A stretch of 46,411 bases of DNA, from positions 1 through 46,411 of the forward strand of contig JASBSJ010000016.1 in NCBI GenBank assembly GCA_030148985.1, given 5' to 3'. Made by a program: the position numbers and the translations under genes. The stretch is from Sphingopyxis sp. Its GTDB lineage: Bacteria; Pseudomonadota; Alphaproteobacteria; Sphingomonadales; Sphingomonadaceae. Below the pieces are notes generated by a model that had not been told where the DNA came from, did not search any database, and saw only the letters and a program-made list of their open reading frames with translations. Shown one piece after another: positions 16,506 through 25,059 of the stretch (within the stretch, counting starts at the first letter, position 1; every line of letters begins with the position of its first letter).

Positions 16506-17786
16506 ATGAGCTTTCCCTGGGCCAAGAATTATGAACCCCAGCAGCCGCTGATGAAGTGGCTGGACGAGAAGCTGCCGCTGCCGCGTCTCGTCTATAATGC
16601 GATCGGTGCCGGTTACCCCGTGCCGCGCAACCTCAATTATTTCTGGAACTTTGGCGTCCTTGCCGGCGCCGCGCTGATGATTCAGATCATCACCGGCATC
16701 ATCCTGGCGATGCATTATGCCGCCAATGTCGGGGTCGCTTTCAATTCGGTCGAGCATATCATTCGCGACGTCAACGCCGGCTGGTTCATCCGCTATGCGC
16801 ATATGAACGGCGCGAGCATGTTCTTCATCGTCGTGTATCTGCATATTTTCCGCGGTCTTTATTACGGTTCGTACAAGGCGCCGCGCGAAATGGTGTGGTT
16901 GCTCGGCGTCGTGATCTTCCTGCTGATGATGGCGACCGCGTTCATGGGTTATGTGCTGCCGTGGGGCCAGATGAGCTTCTGGGGCGCGCAGGTGATCACC
17001 GGCTTCTTCTCGGCGATTCCCATCGTCGGCGAGCCGGTGCGCCAGTGGCTGCTCGGCGGCTTCGTCCCTGACAATGCGACGCTCAACCGCTTCTTCTCGC
17101 TGCACTATCTGCTGCCGTTCGTGATCCTGGGTGTGATCATCCTGCACATCTGGGCGCTGCACATTCCGGGATCGAACAACCCCACCGGCATCGAGGTCAA
17201 GGACGAACAGGACACCGTCCCGTTCCACCCTTATTACACCGCGAAGGACGGCTTCGGATTGGGCATCTTCCTGCTCGTGTTCGTCGGACTGACCTTCTTC
17301 AGCCCGAACATGCTGGGTCACGCCGACAATTATATCCCCGCCAACTCGCTGTCGACGCCGGCGCATATCGTTCCCGAATGGTATTTCCTGCCCTTCTACG
17401 CGATTTTGAAGGCCTTCACCTTCAACTTCCTGTGGATCGACGCGAAGCTATGGGGCGTCATCGCGATGTTCGCATCGATCGCGCTCTTGTTCTTCCTGCC
17501 CTGGCTGGACAGCTCGCCGGTGAAGTCGTCGACCTATCGCCCGCTTTATCGCTGGTTCTTCTGGGTACTCGTCGCCGACGTGCTGCTCCTCGGCTGGTGC
17601 GGCATGCAGCCCGCCGAACAGCCGTGGGTGATCCTCAGCCAGATTGGCGCGATCTATTATTTCGCCCACTTCCTGATCATTCTGCCGATCGTGTCGCGGA
17701 TCGAACGCCCGCTGCCGATGCCGAATTCGATCACCGAAGCGGTCCTTGCAAAGCATGCCGACGACAAGTCGGCGGCCACGGCCTGA
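16506..17786 (+). CDS. petB: Cytochrome b subunit of the bc1 complex
   Basis: The 426-residue product is a full-length cytochrome b with eight membrane helices. The haem-ligand histidines are in ILAMHY and [12 protein letters not shown] on helices B-D and in SLHYLLPF and [11 protein letters not shown]. The quinol-site PEW motif is in [13 protein letters not shown]. Both quinone sites are therefore present, and the product oxidises ubiquinol in the inner membrane. GGAG lies nine bases before ATG 16506. petC follows after 31 bases. Confidence 0.97.
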   Translation: MSFPWAKNYEPQQPLMKWLDEKLPLPRLVYNAIGAGYPVPRNLNYFWNFGVLAGAALMIQIITGIILAMHYAANVGVAFNSVEHIIRDVNAGWFIRYAHMNGASMFFIVVYLHIFRGLYYGSYKAPREMVWLLGVVIFLLMMATAFMGYVLPWGQMSFWGAQVITGFFSAIPIVGEPVRQWLLGGFVPDNATLNRFFSLHYLLPFVILGVIILHIWALHIPGSNNPTGIEVKDEQDTVPFHPYYTAKDGFGLGIFLLVFVGLTFFSPNMLGHADNYIPANSLSTPAHIVPEWYFLPFYAILKAFTFNFLWIDAKLWGVIAMFASIALLFFLPWLDSSPVKSSTYRPLYRWFFWVLVADVLLLGWCGMQPAEQPWVILSQIGAIYYFAHFLIILPIVSRIERPLPMPNSITEAVLAKHADDKSAATA

Positions 17787-17817
17787 GCGCCAGACTTTAA
17801 CAGGAGCTGATACAGCC

Positions 17818-18627
17818 ATGGTTCGCCCGCTCGGATTTCTCGTCGGTCTCGGTTTCGTTGCCGCGCTGCTGTTGTCGCTTGTAACGACGCCGCTGAAGAA
17901 TGAACCCAATGTCGCCTATAGTTTCGTCAAGCATCCCCGGCATCTGAAGCTGGCGAGCGACGGCCTGATGCCGCATTGGGATCAGGCGCAGTTGCAGCGC
18001 GGGATGCAGGTGTACAAGGAGGTCTGCTCGGCGTGCCACAGCCTGAACCTCGTCGCCTTCCGCAACATTCAGGACCTGGGTTATACCGAAGGCCAGGTGA
18101 AGAGTTTTGCCAAGGGCTTCCAGGTGCCGTCGGTCAACCCCGACACCGGCGAAGTCGCAACGCGCGACGGCCTGCCGTCGGATCATTTCCCGGCGCCCTA
18201 TGCCAATGATGTTGCGGCGCGCGCGGCGAACAACAATGCGATTCCGCCCGACCTGTCGCTGATCACCAAGGCGCGCGAAGGCGGCAAGGATTACATCTAT
18301 TCGCTGCTGACCGGTTACCAGAACCCGCCGGCCAACCTGCCGGCCGAGCTGAAGCCGGGGACGGGGCTGCATTACAACCCCTATTTCCCCAACCTGAACC
18401 TTGCGATGGCGAAGCCGCTCTCGGACGGGCAGGTGACCTATGCCGACGGCACCAAGGCAAGCGTCGATCAGATGGCGAAGGACGTGACCGCCTTCCTCGT
18501 CTGGACCGCCGAGCCGAAGCTGGTGAAGCGCGTGCAGGTGGGCTGGGCCGTCTTCGGCTTCCTGCTGATCTTCACCGTGCTGACCTATTTGTCGTACCGC
18601 AACATCTGGGCCGACAAGAAGCATTGA
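17818..18627 (+). CDS. petC: Cytochrome c1 subunit of the bc1 complex
   Basis: The 269-residue product has an N-terminal membrane/signal segment (about 4-24), a covalent haem site C70-SA-C73-H74, a likely Met ligand in NLAMAKPL and a C-terminal membrane anchor (about 243-262) with the positive end YRNIWADKKH. It passes electrons from the Rieske centre to cytochrome c in the periplasm. AGGAG lies eight bases before ATG 17818. It closes the petABC operon and is followed by a perfect ten-pair hairpin. Confidence 0.97.
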   Translation: MVRPLGFLVGLGFVAALLLSLVTTPLKNEPNVAYSFVKHPRHLKLASDGLMPHWDQAQLQRGMQVYKEVCSACHSLNLVAFRNIQDLGYTEGQVKSFAKGFQVPSVNPDTGEVATRDGLPSDHFPAPYANDVAARAANNNAIPPDLSLITKAREGGKDYIYSLLTGYQNPPANLPAELKPGTGLHYNPYFPNLNLAMAKPLSDGQVTYADGTKASVDQMAKDVTAFLVWTAEPKLVKRVQVGWAVFGFLLIFTVLTYLSYRNIWADKKH

Positions 18628-18633
18628 GGGCCG

Positions 18634-18664
18634 GGGAGGGCGACCCGTCGATGATCGCCCTCCC
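18634..18664 (+). terminator. Perfect hairpin behind petC
   Basis: GGGAGGGCGA (18634-18643) pairs fully with TCGCCCTCCC (18655-18664), with an 11-base loop. There is no T-run behind it, so it may stabilise the petABC message rather than terminate on its own. Confidence 0.5.
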
Positions 18665-18728
18665 GCCTCAGCCGGACCTCGATCTGGCGTCGCTCGTCCG
18701 CACGATCCCCGCCGGGCATCCAGTTTAG
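18651..18728 (+). pseudogene. Possible remnant of adenine phosphoribosyltransferase start
   Basis: A 25-codon frame from ATG 18651 to TAG contains DLDLASLVRTIP. This resembles the N-terminus of Apt proteins (DLxxLVRTIPDFPKPG), but the following PDFPKPG is replaced by AGHPV and a stop. In related sphingomonads I recall apt near cytochrome c1, which would fit a deletion scar, but that recollection is unverified. The stop overlaps the convergent MBL gene by four bases. The frame may equally be chance. Confidence 0.3.
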
Positions 18729-19801
18729 AACCAACAGCCGCGTTCGATCTCTTCGCTGTTCGCGGGCAGCGAATAATATTGCCCGTCTTCGCCGACGATA
18801 ACCGGCCCGTCGAACCGGTCCTTGGCTCCGTCGAGAAACGCCGCGTTCAAGTAAGGCGAGGGCATCGACGGCACCACATGGCTCAGCACCAGCATCCGGA
18901 CCCCCGCGACGCGCGCGCTGTCGGCCGCTTGCGCGGGGCTGGCATGATAATCGAGGATGTCACGCATGATCTGGGCAGTCTGCTTCCGCCCGGCCTTGTC
19001 GAGATTTGCCGCGAGCGTGCGGACCATCGCCGGGTTCAGCGCCTCGTGGATCAGCAGGTCGGCGCCTTTCGACGCCGCCTCGAGCGACTTGGACGGCCCG
19101 GTGTCGCCGCTGATGACAAGGCTGCGTCCCTTGTAATCGAAACGATAGCCGACCGAAGGCTGCACCGGACGATGGTCGACGGCAAAGGCGGTCACGCGCA
19201 GGCCGTCTGCGTCATAGACGATGGTCGGTGCGGCCGGTGTTGCAAAGGGCCTGGCGGTCGCTCCGGCGGCGGCAGGCGGGGTGATTGCCTGGCCATGGTG
19301 CGCGGTGCGATAGATGTTATCGAGCGCATAGGCGGCATTGAACCCCGCAACGACTTGTTCGACGCCCGCCGGGCCATAGACGGGCAAGGGGGCGGTGTTG
19401 CCGCTTGCGGTCCAGCGCAGCAACATCATCGGTCCCATTCCGTCGATATGGTCGGAATGAAAATGGGTCAGGAACATCGCCTTGATGCGGCCGTTGGGCA
19501 GGCCCATCAATGCGATATTGCGCGCCGCGCCCTCGCCCGCATCGACGACGAACATTGCCTTGCCGGCGATCACGACGGTGCAGGCCGCGGCGCGTTCGCG
19601 GTTGGGGAGGGGGGAGCCGGTGCCGCACAGCCCGGCGTGGAGGCCATCGGGCAGGTCGGCGAGCGTGTCGCGGCCGATATTGCGTTCGGCGGCGCGTTCA
19701 AACAGCCACATCCCGATCGGGCGCTGGAAAAGCCATGCGGCGAGCGCCGCAGCACCGATGATCGCCGCGGCCCATAGCGCGGCACGTTTTGTCCTGGTCA
19801 T
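18725..19801 (-). CDS. Membrane-anchored metallo-beta-lactamase-fold hydrolase (RNase Z-like)
   Basis: The 358-residue product has one N-terminal hydrophobic segment (about 8-26), so it is anchored or exported, and then an MBL fold. The metal motif THFHSDHIDG is at about 112-121, SGDTGPS supplies the later metal aspartate and LSHVVPS a further histidine. The GTGSPLPNRERAAAC start is typical of the ElaC/arylsulfatase-like branch. Cytosolic RNase Z lacks a membrane segment, so a periplasmic hydrolase is more likely than a tRNA enzyme. AGGGG precedes ATG 19801. The substrate is unknown. Confidence 0.85.
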   Translation of the reverse strand: MTRTKRAALWAAAIIGAAALAAWLFQRPIGMWLFERAAERNIGRDTLADLPDGLHAGLCGTGSPLPNRERAAACTVVIAGKAMFVVDAGEGAARNIALMGLPNGRIKAMFLTHFHSDHIDGMGPMMLLRWTASGNTAPLPVYGPAGVEQVVAGFNAAYALDNIYRTAHHGQAITPPAAAGATARPFATPAAPTIVYDADGLRVTAFAVDHRPVQPSVGYRFDYKGRSLVISGDTGPSKSLEAASKGADLLIHEALNPAMVRTLAANLDKAGRKQTAQIMRDILDYHASPAQAADSARVAGVRMLVLSHVVPSMPSPYLNAAFLDGAKDRFDGPVIVGEDGQYYSLPANSEEIERGCWF

Positions 19802-19882
19802 TGTTCATCCCCTCATCCTTGTCCGCTCGCCCCGCACGTGCTGGACAAGGCGCTTTCTTACGCGCAATCATGGCAGCGAGGA

Positions 19883-19901
19883 AAGTTGCCAATTGCAACT
19901 T
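19883..19901. promoter_or_regulatory. Inverted repeat, possible operator for the acyl-CoA dehydrogenase genes
   Basis: AAGTTGC and GCAACTT flank CAATT, giving a 19-base perfect dyad. It lies just upstream of the predicted promoter at 19906 and may bind a TetR-, MerR- or GntR-type regulator. No regulator gene is adjacent. Confidence 0.45.
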
Positions 19902-19905
19902 GCCG

Positions 19906-19934
19906 TTTACGTAAAGGTGAGCGCACAGTATAAG
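19906..19934 (+). promoter_or_regulatory. Likely promoter of the acyl-CoA dehydrogenase operon
   Basis: TTTACG (19906-19911), 17 bases, TATAAG (19929-19934). The minus-35 lies inside the palindrome TTTACGTAAA. A similar TTTACGT half-site occurs in the reported LiuR operators of proteobacterial branched-chain acyl-CoA genes, but only one copy is seen here. The start codon is 28 bases downstream of the minus-10 box. Confidence 0.45.
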
Positions 19935-19962
19935 CGCGTCATTATCCGATGGGAGATTCGTG

Positions 19963-21156
19963 ATGGACATGGAATTCAGCCCCGAAGATCTGGCCTTCCA
20001 ACAGGAAGTGCGCGACTTCATCGCCGAAAATTACCCCGCGGAGCTTCGCGGCAAGCAGGACGAGGGCGAGGAACTGTCCAAGGAGGATTTCCTCGCCTGG
20101 CACAAGATTCTGTACAAAAAGGGCTGGATCGCCCCCGCGTGGCCGGTCGAATATGGCGGCACCGGCTGGACACCGACGCAGCGCTTCATCTGGTCCGAAG
20201 AAACCGCGCGCGCCGATTGCATCCGCCTGATGCCCTTCGGCCTCGCGATGGTCGGTCCCGTCATCTACACTTTCGGCACGCCTGAGCAGAAAGCCCATTT
20301 CCTTCCCCGCATCCTGTCGGGAGAGGATTGGTGGTGTCAGGGCTATTCCGAACCCGGTTCGGGGTCCGACCTCGCATCGCTGCGCACCACAGCCGTGCGC
20401 GACGGCGACGATTATATCGTCAACGGGCAGAAAACCTGGACGACGCTGGCACAGCACGCCGACTGGGGTTTCTTCCTTGTCCGCACCGACAAGGACGCCA
20501 AGCAGCAGGAGGGTATATCCTTCCTCCTTATCGACATGAAGTCGCCCGGCATTACTGTGCGCCCGATCATCACCCTGGGCGGCGAGCATGAAGTCAACGA
20601 AGTGTGGCTGGAAGATGTCCGCGTCCCCGTCGCAAACCGCGTTTACGAAGAGAATAAGGGCTGGACCTGCGCTAAATTCCTGCTCGCGCACGAACGCACC
20701 GGCATCGCTGGCGTCGCCGCGTCGAAACGCGGGATCGAGAAGGTAAAGGCGATCGCGCGTACCGAACTCGACGGCGACAAGCCGCTGCTCGCCAATCCCT
20801 TCTTCAAGCGCAAGGTTGCCGAACTGGAGGTCGATCTGACCGCGCTCGAATTTACCGAGCTGCGCAGCCTGGCCGGCGCCAATGCGGGCAAGGGGCCGGG
20901 ACCGGAGTCGAGCCTGCTCAAGATCAAGGGCAGCGAAATCCAGCAGCGCCTGACCGAACTGACGCTGGAAGCCGTCGGCCATTATGGTGCGCCCTATTTC
21001 CGCGGTTTCGGCGAAGGCGACAATGAGCACCCGATCGGGCCCGACTATGCCCATCGCGCCGCGCCGACTTATTTCAACATGCGCAAGACGACGATCTATG
21101 GCGGGTCGAACGAGATTCAGCGCAACATCATCGCGAAGATGGTGCTCGGCCTCTAA
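19963..21156 (+). CDS. Acyl-CoA dehydrogenase, large subunit of a pair (PimC-like)
   Basis: The 397-residue product has the three-domain acyl-CoA dehydrogenase fold: N-terminal helices (1-120), the FAD-binding beta domain with QGYSEPGSGSDLAS, and the C-terminal helical domain ending TIYGGSNEIQRNIIAK. The glutamate of medium-chain enzymes in the IYEGT position is glycine here; E244 in AHERTG sits where isovaleryl-CoA dehydrogenase has its base and could be catalytic. GGGAG is eight bases before ATG 19963; GTG 19960 is too close. With the smaller paralogue at 21270 it probably forms an alpha2beta2 enzyme, as for pimeloyl-CoA or steroid side-chain dehydrogenases. Substrate is unknown. Confidence 0.88.
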   Translation: MDMEFSPEDLAFQQEVRDFIAENYPAELRGKQDEGEELSKEDFLAWHKILYKKGWIAPAWPVEYGGTGWTPTQRFIWSEETARADCIRLMPFGLAMVGPVIYTFGTPEQKAHFLPRILSGEDWWCQGYSEPGSGSDLASLRTTAVRDGDDYIVNGQKTWTTLAQHADWGFFLVRTDKDAKQQEGISFLLIDMKSPGITVRPIITLGGEHEVNEVWLEDVRVPVANRVYEENKGWTCAKFLLAHERTGIAGVAASKRGIEKVKAIARTELDGDKPLLANPFFKRKVAELEVDLTALEFTELRSLAGANAGKGPGPESSLLKIKGSEIQQRLTELTLEAVGHYGAPYFRGFGEGDNEHPIGPDYAHRAAPTYFNMRKTTIYGGSNEIQRNIIAKMVLGL

Positions 21157-21169
21157 TCGGAAAAACAGA

Positions 21170-21247
21170 CGTCATCCCGGCGGAGGCCGGGATCTCACCG
21201 CCGCGTCATGGCGAGAGATCGAGATCCCGGCCTCCGCCGGGATGACG
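21170..21247. repeat. GTCATCCCGG palindromic repeat between the two dehydrogenase genes
   Basis: Arms CGTCATCCCGGCGGAGG and CCTCCGCCGGGATGACG are inverted. This copy lies inside a presumed operon, 14 bases behind the first gene and 22 before the second, so it could adjust the ratio of the two subunits. Confidence 0.85.
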
Positions 21248-21269
21248 ATCAAGTTCAGGAATTACGATA

Positions 21270-22409
21270 ATGGATTTCACCTACACCGAAACGCAGGACA
21301 TGATCCGCGACACGCTGTCGCGCTTCCTGGCCGACACCTATGATTTCGAGACGCGCCAGAAGTTCATCAATGGCGATACCGGCCGCGACCCGGCGATCTG
21401 GACCGCGCTGGCACAGGAGCTGGGAATGCTGGGCGCGGCCTTTGCTGAGGAGCATGGCGGCCTTGGCGGCGGCGCTCTGGAAAATGCGATCGTGATGGAG
21501 GAGATGGGCAAGGTCATCGGGATCGAACCGTATCTGCCAACGGTCGTCATCGCGGGCGGCGCGCTGAAAGCCGTGGGCGGGGCGCAGGCCGACGCGATGA
21601 TCCCCGAAATCATCGCCGGCAACGCGATTATCGCCTTTGCCTATGCCGAACCGCAGGGACGCTATGATCTGGCCAACCTCAAGACGAGCGCGAAAAAGGA
21701 CGGCGCGGGCTATGTCCTCAATGGCCACAAGAGCGTCGTCTATGCCGCACCCTGGGCGACGCACCTGCTCGTCACCGCGCGGACCGGCGGCGGCCAGCGT
21801 GACGCGGACGGCGTGTCGCTGTTCCTGATCGACGCGAAGCTGCCGGGCATCGTCCGCCGCGACTATCCGACGGTCGACGGCAGCCGCGCGTCGGAAATCT
21901 ATTTCGAAAATGTCGCGATTCCCGGCGACGCGCTGCTTGGCGGCGAGGGCGCCGTCCTGCCGCTGATCGAACAGATCGTCGATGAAGCGACCGTGGCGAC
22001 CTGTGCAGAGGCAACCGGCGTGATGCAGAAGCTGCACGAAGGTACGCTCGAATATACGCAGCAGCGCAAGCAGTTCGGCGTGCCGATCGCCAAGTTCCAG
22101 GTGCTCCAGCACCGGATGGTCGACATGTTCATGGAGGTCGAACAGGCGCGCTCGATGACGATCATGGCCACGCTCAAGCTCGGCCTGCCCGCGAACGAAC
22201 GCATGGCGGCGGTGTCGGCGGCGAAGAACAAGGTGGCGCGCGGCGCGAAGTTCGTCGGGCAGAATGCGATCCAGACGCATGGCGGGATCGGCATCACGCA
22301 GGAGCTGGCGATCGGCCATTATTTCAAGCGTGCGACGATGATCGAAGGTCAGTTCGGCACCGCCGACTATCATATGGATCGTTACGAGCGGCTTGCCCTG
22401 GCGGATTGA
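21270..22409 (+). CDS. Acyl-CoA dehydrogenase, small subunit of a pair (PimD-like)
   Basis: The 379-residue product has an acyl-CoA dehydrogenase fold but is diverged at the active site: the C-terminal motif is TMIEGQFGTADYHMDRY in place of the usual IYEGTSEIQR, as in non-catalytic partner subunits. The central region has FAYAEPQGRYDL for flavin contact and the helix IQTHGGIGITQE near residue 335. AGGAA is eight bases before ATG 21270. The gene follows the large-subunit paralogue on the same strand. Heteromeric pairing is inferred from the two sequences and their adjacency. Confidence 0.87.
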   Translation: MDFTYTETQDMIRDTLSRFLADTYDFETRQKFINGDTGRDPAIWTALAQELGMLGAAFAEEHGGLGGGALENAIVMEEMGKVIGIEPYLPTVVIAGGALKAVGGAQADAMIPEIIAGNAIIAFAYAEPQGRYDLANLKTSAKKDGAGYVLNGHKSVVYAAPWATHLLVTARTGGGQRDADGVSLFLIDAKLPGIVRRDYPTVDGSRASEIYFENVAIPGDALLGGEGAVLPLIEQIVDEATVATCAEATGVMQKLHEGTLEYTQQRKQFGVPIAKFQVLQHRMVDMFMEVEQARSMTIMATLKLGLPANERMAAVSAAKNKVARGAKFVGQNAIQTHGGIGITQELAIGHYFKRATMIEGQFGTADYHMDRYERLALAD

Positions 22410-22448
22410 CAGAGTCGGCTGGAGGCCGGAAGTTGACCCATATTCAAT

Positions 22449-22526
22449 CGTCATCCCGGCGAAGGCCGGGATCTCGCCGGTGCGGTAAACCGATAGGGTG
22501 AGATCCCGGCCTTCGCCGGGATGACG
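22449..22526. repeat. GTCATCCCGG palindromic repeat
   Basis: Arms CGTCATCCCGGCGAAGG and CCTTCGCCGGGATGACG enclose about 44 bases. It sits between the convergent dehydrogenase and TonB-receptor genes and is the copy most like 1504-1581. A terminator role is likely. Confidence 0.85.
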
Positions 22527-22567
22527 AATAAGGTGAGGGCGGCTTCCCGCTCCGAAACTTACCTTAG

Positions 22568-25057
22568 CTAATAAGCGACGTCGACGGCGATCCGCAGCGT
22601 GCGGGGGCGGAGAGGCGTCACAAACCCTTCATTTCCTTCGACGAGGGGCGTCCCCAGCGCGAAGCGGTTGCCGCGCGTATCGAACAGGTTGGTTAGCGTC
22701 AGCGACAAGCCGCGGCGTTCGTTGCCGATCCGCATCGCGAGGCCCGTGTCGACATAATCGCCCTGGCGTTCGCCGAGCACGGGACCGATGCCGAGTCGCG
22801 ATGGGCCGACATAGTTCGCCCATCCATTGATACGAAAATCTTCGTCGCCGATGAATGTCGCATAGTTGACCGATCCGCGGACGGCATGACTCGCGACATT
22901 GGGAATGCGTCCCAGCCGTTCGGGCGTGGCGGCGAAAACGGGCAGGATTTGCGGCGACAAATCGTCGACGCGGCTGTGGTTATAGATTGCGCCAACCTCG
23001 AAAGTCAGCGCATCGCTCGGCCGCATCGCGATTGCGCCCGACAGGCTGGTAATGCGGCCGTCGCCGATATTGGCGGTGGTCGGAAAGCCATTACTGTCGA
23101 TAAAATCGGCCTGAATGTTGCGCCAGCGGCTGTACGAGAGCGCCAGCGTCGCGTCGAGAAGCGTCCGGCGGCGGTCGCCGAAGCGTACGCCCGCTTCCCA
23201 TGTCTGGACCTGATCGTTCATGAAACGGCGCACGAAATTGCCGTCGATCGCGAGACCGCCGGGCCGAAAGCCCTCCTGATAGCGCGCATAGACGCGGAGA
23301 TTGGCGAGCGGCGCCGCGAGCAGCGAGAAAGACGGCAGCAGGTCGGTTTCATTGCGCGACGCCGTCGTCTCGCGCCCGGCCTCCGCCAGCGCGAAGGACA
23401 CGCCCTCCGCCGTGCCGCCGAGCCGCGCGTGCGAGAGGCGCAGGCCGCCTGCGGCGATGAGGCCCGGCATCAGTTCCTTCGTCACTTCGGCATAGCCGGT
23501 CCATTCGGTGATGCGATTGGTCACGCCGGGCAAGACGGTGCTGAGCGGCCCATAGGCATATTCGCGGTCCTGGCGTGCGCGATTTGCGACGACGCTGGCA
23601 CCCACGACCCAGCCGAGCCCATCGTAATAGGGTCGCCACAGACGGTTTTCGCTGGCGAGCATCCGCGTGGCGTTATGCTGGTTAAGCGCGCGTGGCACGC
23701 TTCGTGACAACTTGATCTCGATCGGGGCGAAGAGACGTTCGACATCGACATTGCCGACGGCGATGCCCGACCCTCCGCCGCCGAGCACGTCGCCCGCCGG
23801 CAGGCTGGCGTCGAAGCGTTCGGACAGGCCGTGGTCGATGAACGCATTCGACGATTGAAAGCGCAGGTCGCCCCAATCCTTCATCAACACCAGCGTGCCA
23901 AGCGCGTAATGCGCCTTGGCCGGCTGTTCGATCATCGAATAGCGCGTCAGCGGCGGTGCATCCTTGTCGGCATATTGCGCGTCGTCGGAGGTGATCGCCT
24001 GATAGACGCCGCCGACGTCGATCGTCCAACCGTCGCCCGCCTCGACCCGAAAGGTGCCGCGTCCGCCGCGGATGTGGACGCGGTTGACGTCGTTCTGCCC
24101 GCGCAGAGGATTGTCAATATAGCCTCCGTCGGTAATCATATAGCCGACCAGACGCAGGGCGTGACCATCCTCGCCGACCGGAAGGTTGACGATCCCGGCG
24201 ATGTCGCCGCCGGGGTCTCCATGCTGGGTCAGCGAGACGCCCGCGATCGTCTGGACCGTCATGCCACGCGGGTCGGGCGCTTTGGGGATGACGCGGATGA
24301 TGCCGCCGAGCGATCCCGCGCCATAGAGGGTGCCCTGCGGCCCTTCGAGGATTTCGACATTGTCGATGTCATACAGGCGCAAGTCGGGGTCGGGCGCATT
24401 ATAACTGAGGCGGATGTCGCCCAGATATTGCCCGACGGTCGCCTGCGTCGGCCCGGTGAAGCTGGAATCGGCGATGCCGCGGATGAACAGCTTGTTGCGC
24501 CCCGAGCCCAAGTGGGTCGAGGAAACCGTGGCGGTCCGCGAGAGGATCGAATCCATTCCGCGCTCGCCGCCAAATGCCAATTCGCCGCCATCCAACTGGG
24601 TGACGACGCCGGCGAAATGCGAGTGCGGAAGGTCGGTCTTCGACGCGGTGACGATGATCTCATCATCCGCCGCGGCGACAAGGTCGTTCGCGGGCGCACG
24701 TGCGCGCGGCTGCGGCGGATGCTGCGGTGTCGGGGAACGACGCGCGTGCTGCACCGGCGGGCGCCGTTCAATGCGCCAGCTTGTCGCGCTGACCCGGACG
24801 GCGCGGGCGTCGGACCCCGCGAGCAGACGGCGGATCGCTTCGTCGACCGGCATCGTTCCGCGGACCGGGCGGACACGCGCTTTCCAGAGGCGCGCATCGG
24901 TGACACTGATGCTGACGCCGCCTTGTCGGCTGATGATCGGCACAACGGTCGAAAGACTGCCCTTGGGGACGTCAAACGCGCGATCCTCCGCTGCCTCGGC
25001 GGCCGCGGGCAGGCTTAGTGCAACGGCGGTTGCAACAAGGGCAAGGCGCGCATCCAT
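22568..25057 (-). CDS. TonB-dependent receptor with N-terminal STN signalling domain
   Basis: The 829-residue outer-membrane protein has a signal peptide (1-23), an STN domain (about 45-96) of the kind that talks to FecR, a proline-rich linker (about 99-124), a TonB box (DEIIVTA at 132-138), the plug (to about 275, with VEILEGPQGTLYGAGSLGG) and a 22-strand barrel ending RIAVDVAY. Such receptors import ferric siderophores or other ligands and signal their presence to FecR. The ligand is not evident. Its ATG is two bases behind the fecR stop with no good ribosome site, so translation is coupled. It is the last gene of an ECF-fecR-receptor operon. Confidence 0.93.
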   Translation of the reverse strand: MDARLALVATAVALSLPAAAEAAEDRAFDVPKGSLSTVVPIISRQGGVSISVTDARLWKARVRPVRGTMPVDEAIRRLLAGSDARAVRVSATSWRIERRPPVQHARRSPTPQHPPQPRARAPANDLVAAADDEIIVTASKTDLPHSHFAGVVTQLDGGELAFGGERGMDSILSRTATVSSTHLGSGRNKLFIRGIADSSFTGPTQATVGQYLGDIRLSYNAPDPDLRLYDIDNVEILEGPQGTLYGAGSLGGIIRVIPKAPDPRGMTVQTIAGVSLTQHGDPGGDIAGIVNLPVGEDGHALRLVGYMITDGGYIDNPLRGQNDVNRVHIRGGRGTFRVEAGDGWTIDVGGVYQAITSDDAQYADKDAPPLTRYSMIEQPAKAHYALGTLVLMKDWGDLRFQSSNAFIDHGLSERFDASLPAGDVLGGGGSGIAVGNVDVERLFAPIEIKLSRSVPRALNQHNATRMLASENRLWRPYYDGLGWVVGASVVANRARQDREYAYGPLSTVLPGVTNRITEWTGYAEVTKELMPGLIAAGGLRLSHARLGGTAEGVSFALAEAGRETTASRNETDLLPSFSLLAAPLANLRVYARYQEGFRPGGLAIDGNFVRRFMNDQVQTWEAGVRFGDRRRTLLDATLALSYSRWRNIQADFIDSNGFPTTANIGDGRITSLSGAIAMRPSDALTFEVGAIYNHSRVDDLSPQILPVFAATPERLGRIPNVASHAVRGSVNYATFIGDEDFRINGWANYVGPSRLGIGPVLGERQGDYVDTGLAMRIGNERRGLSLTLTNLFDTRGNRFALGTPLVEGNEGFVTPLRPRTLRIAVDVAY

Positions 25058-25059
25058 CG

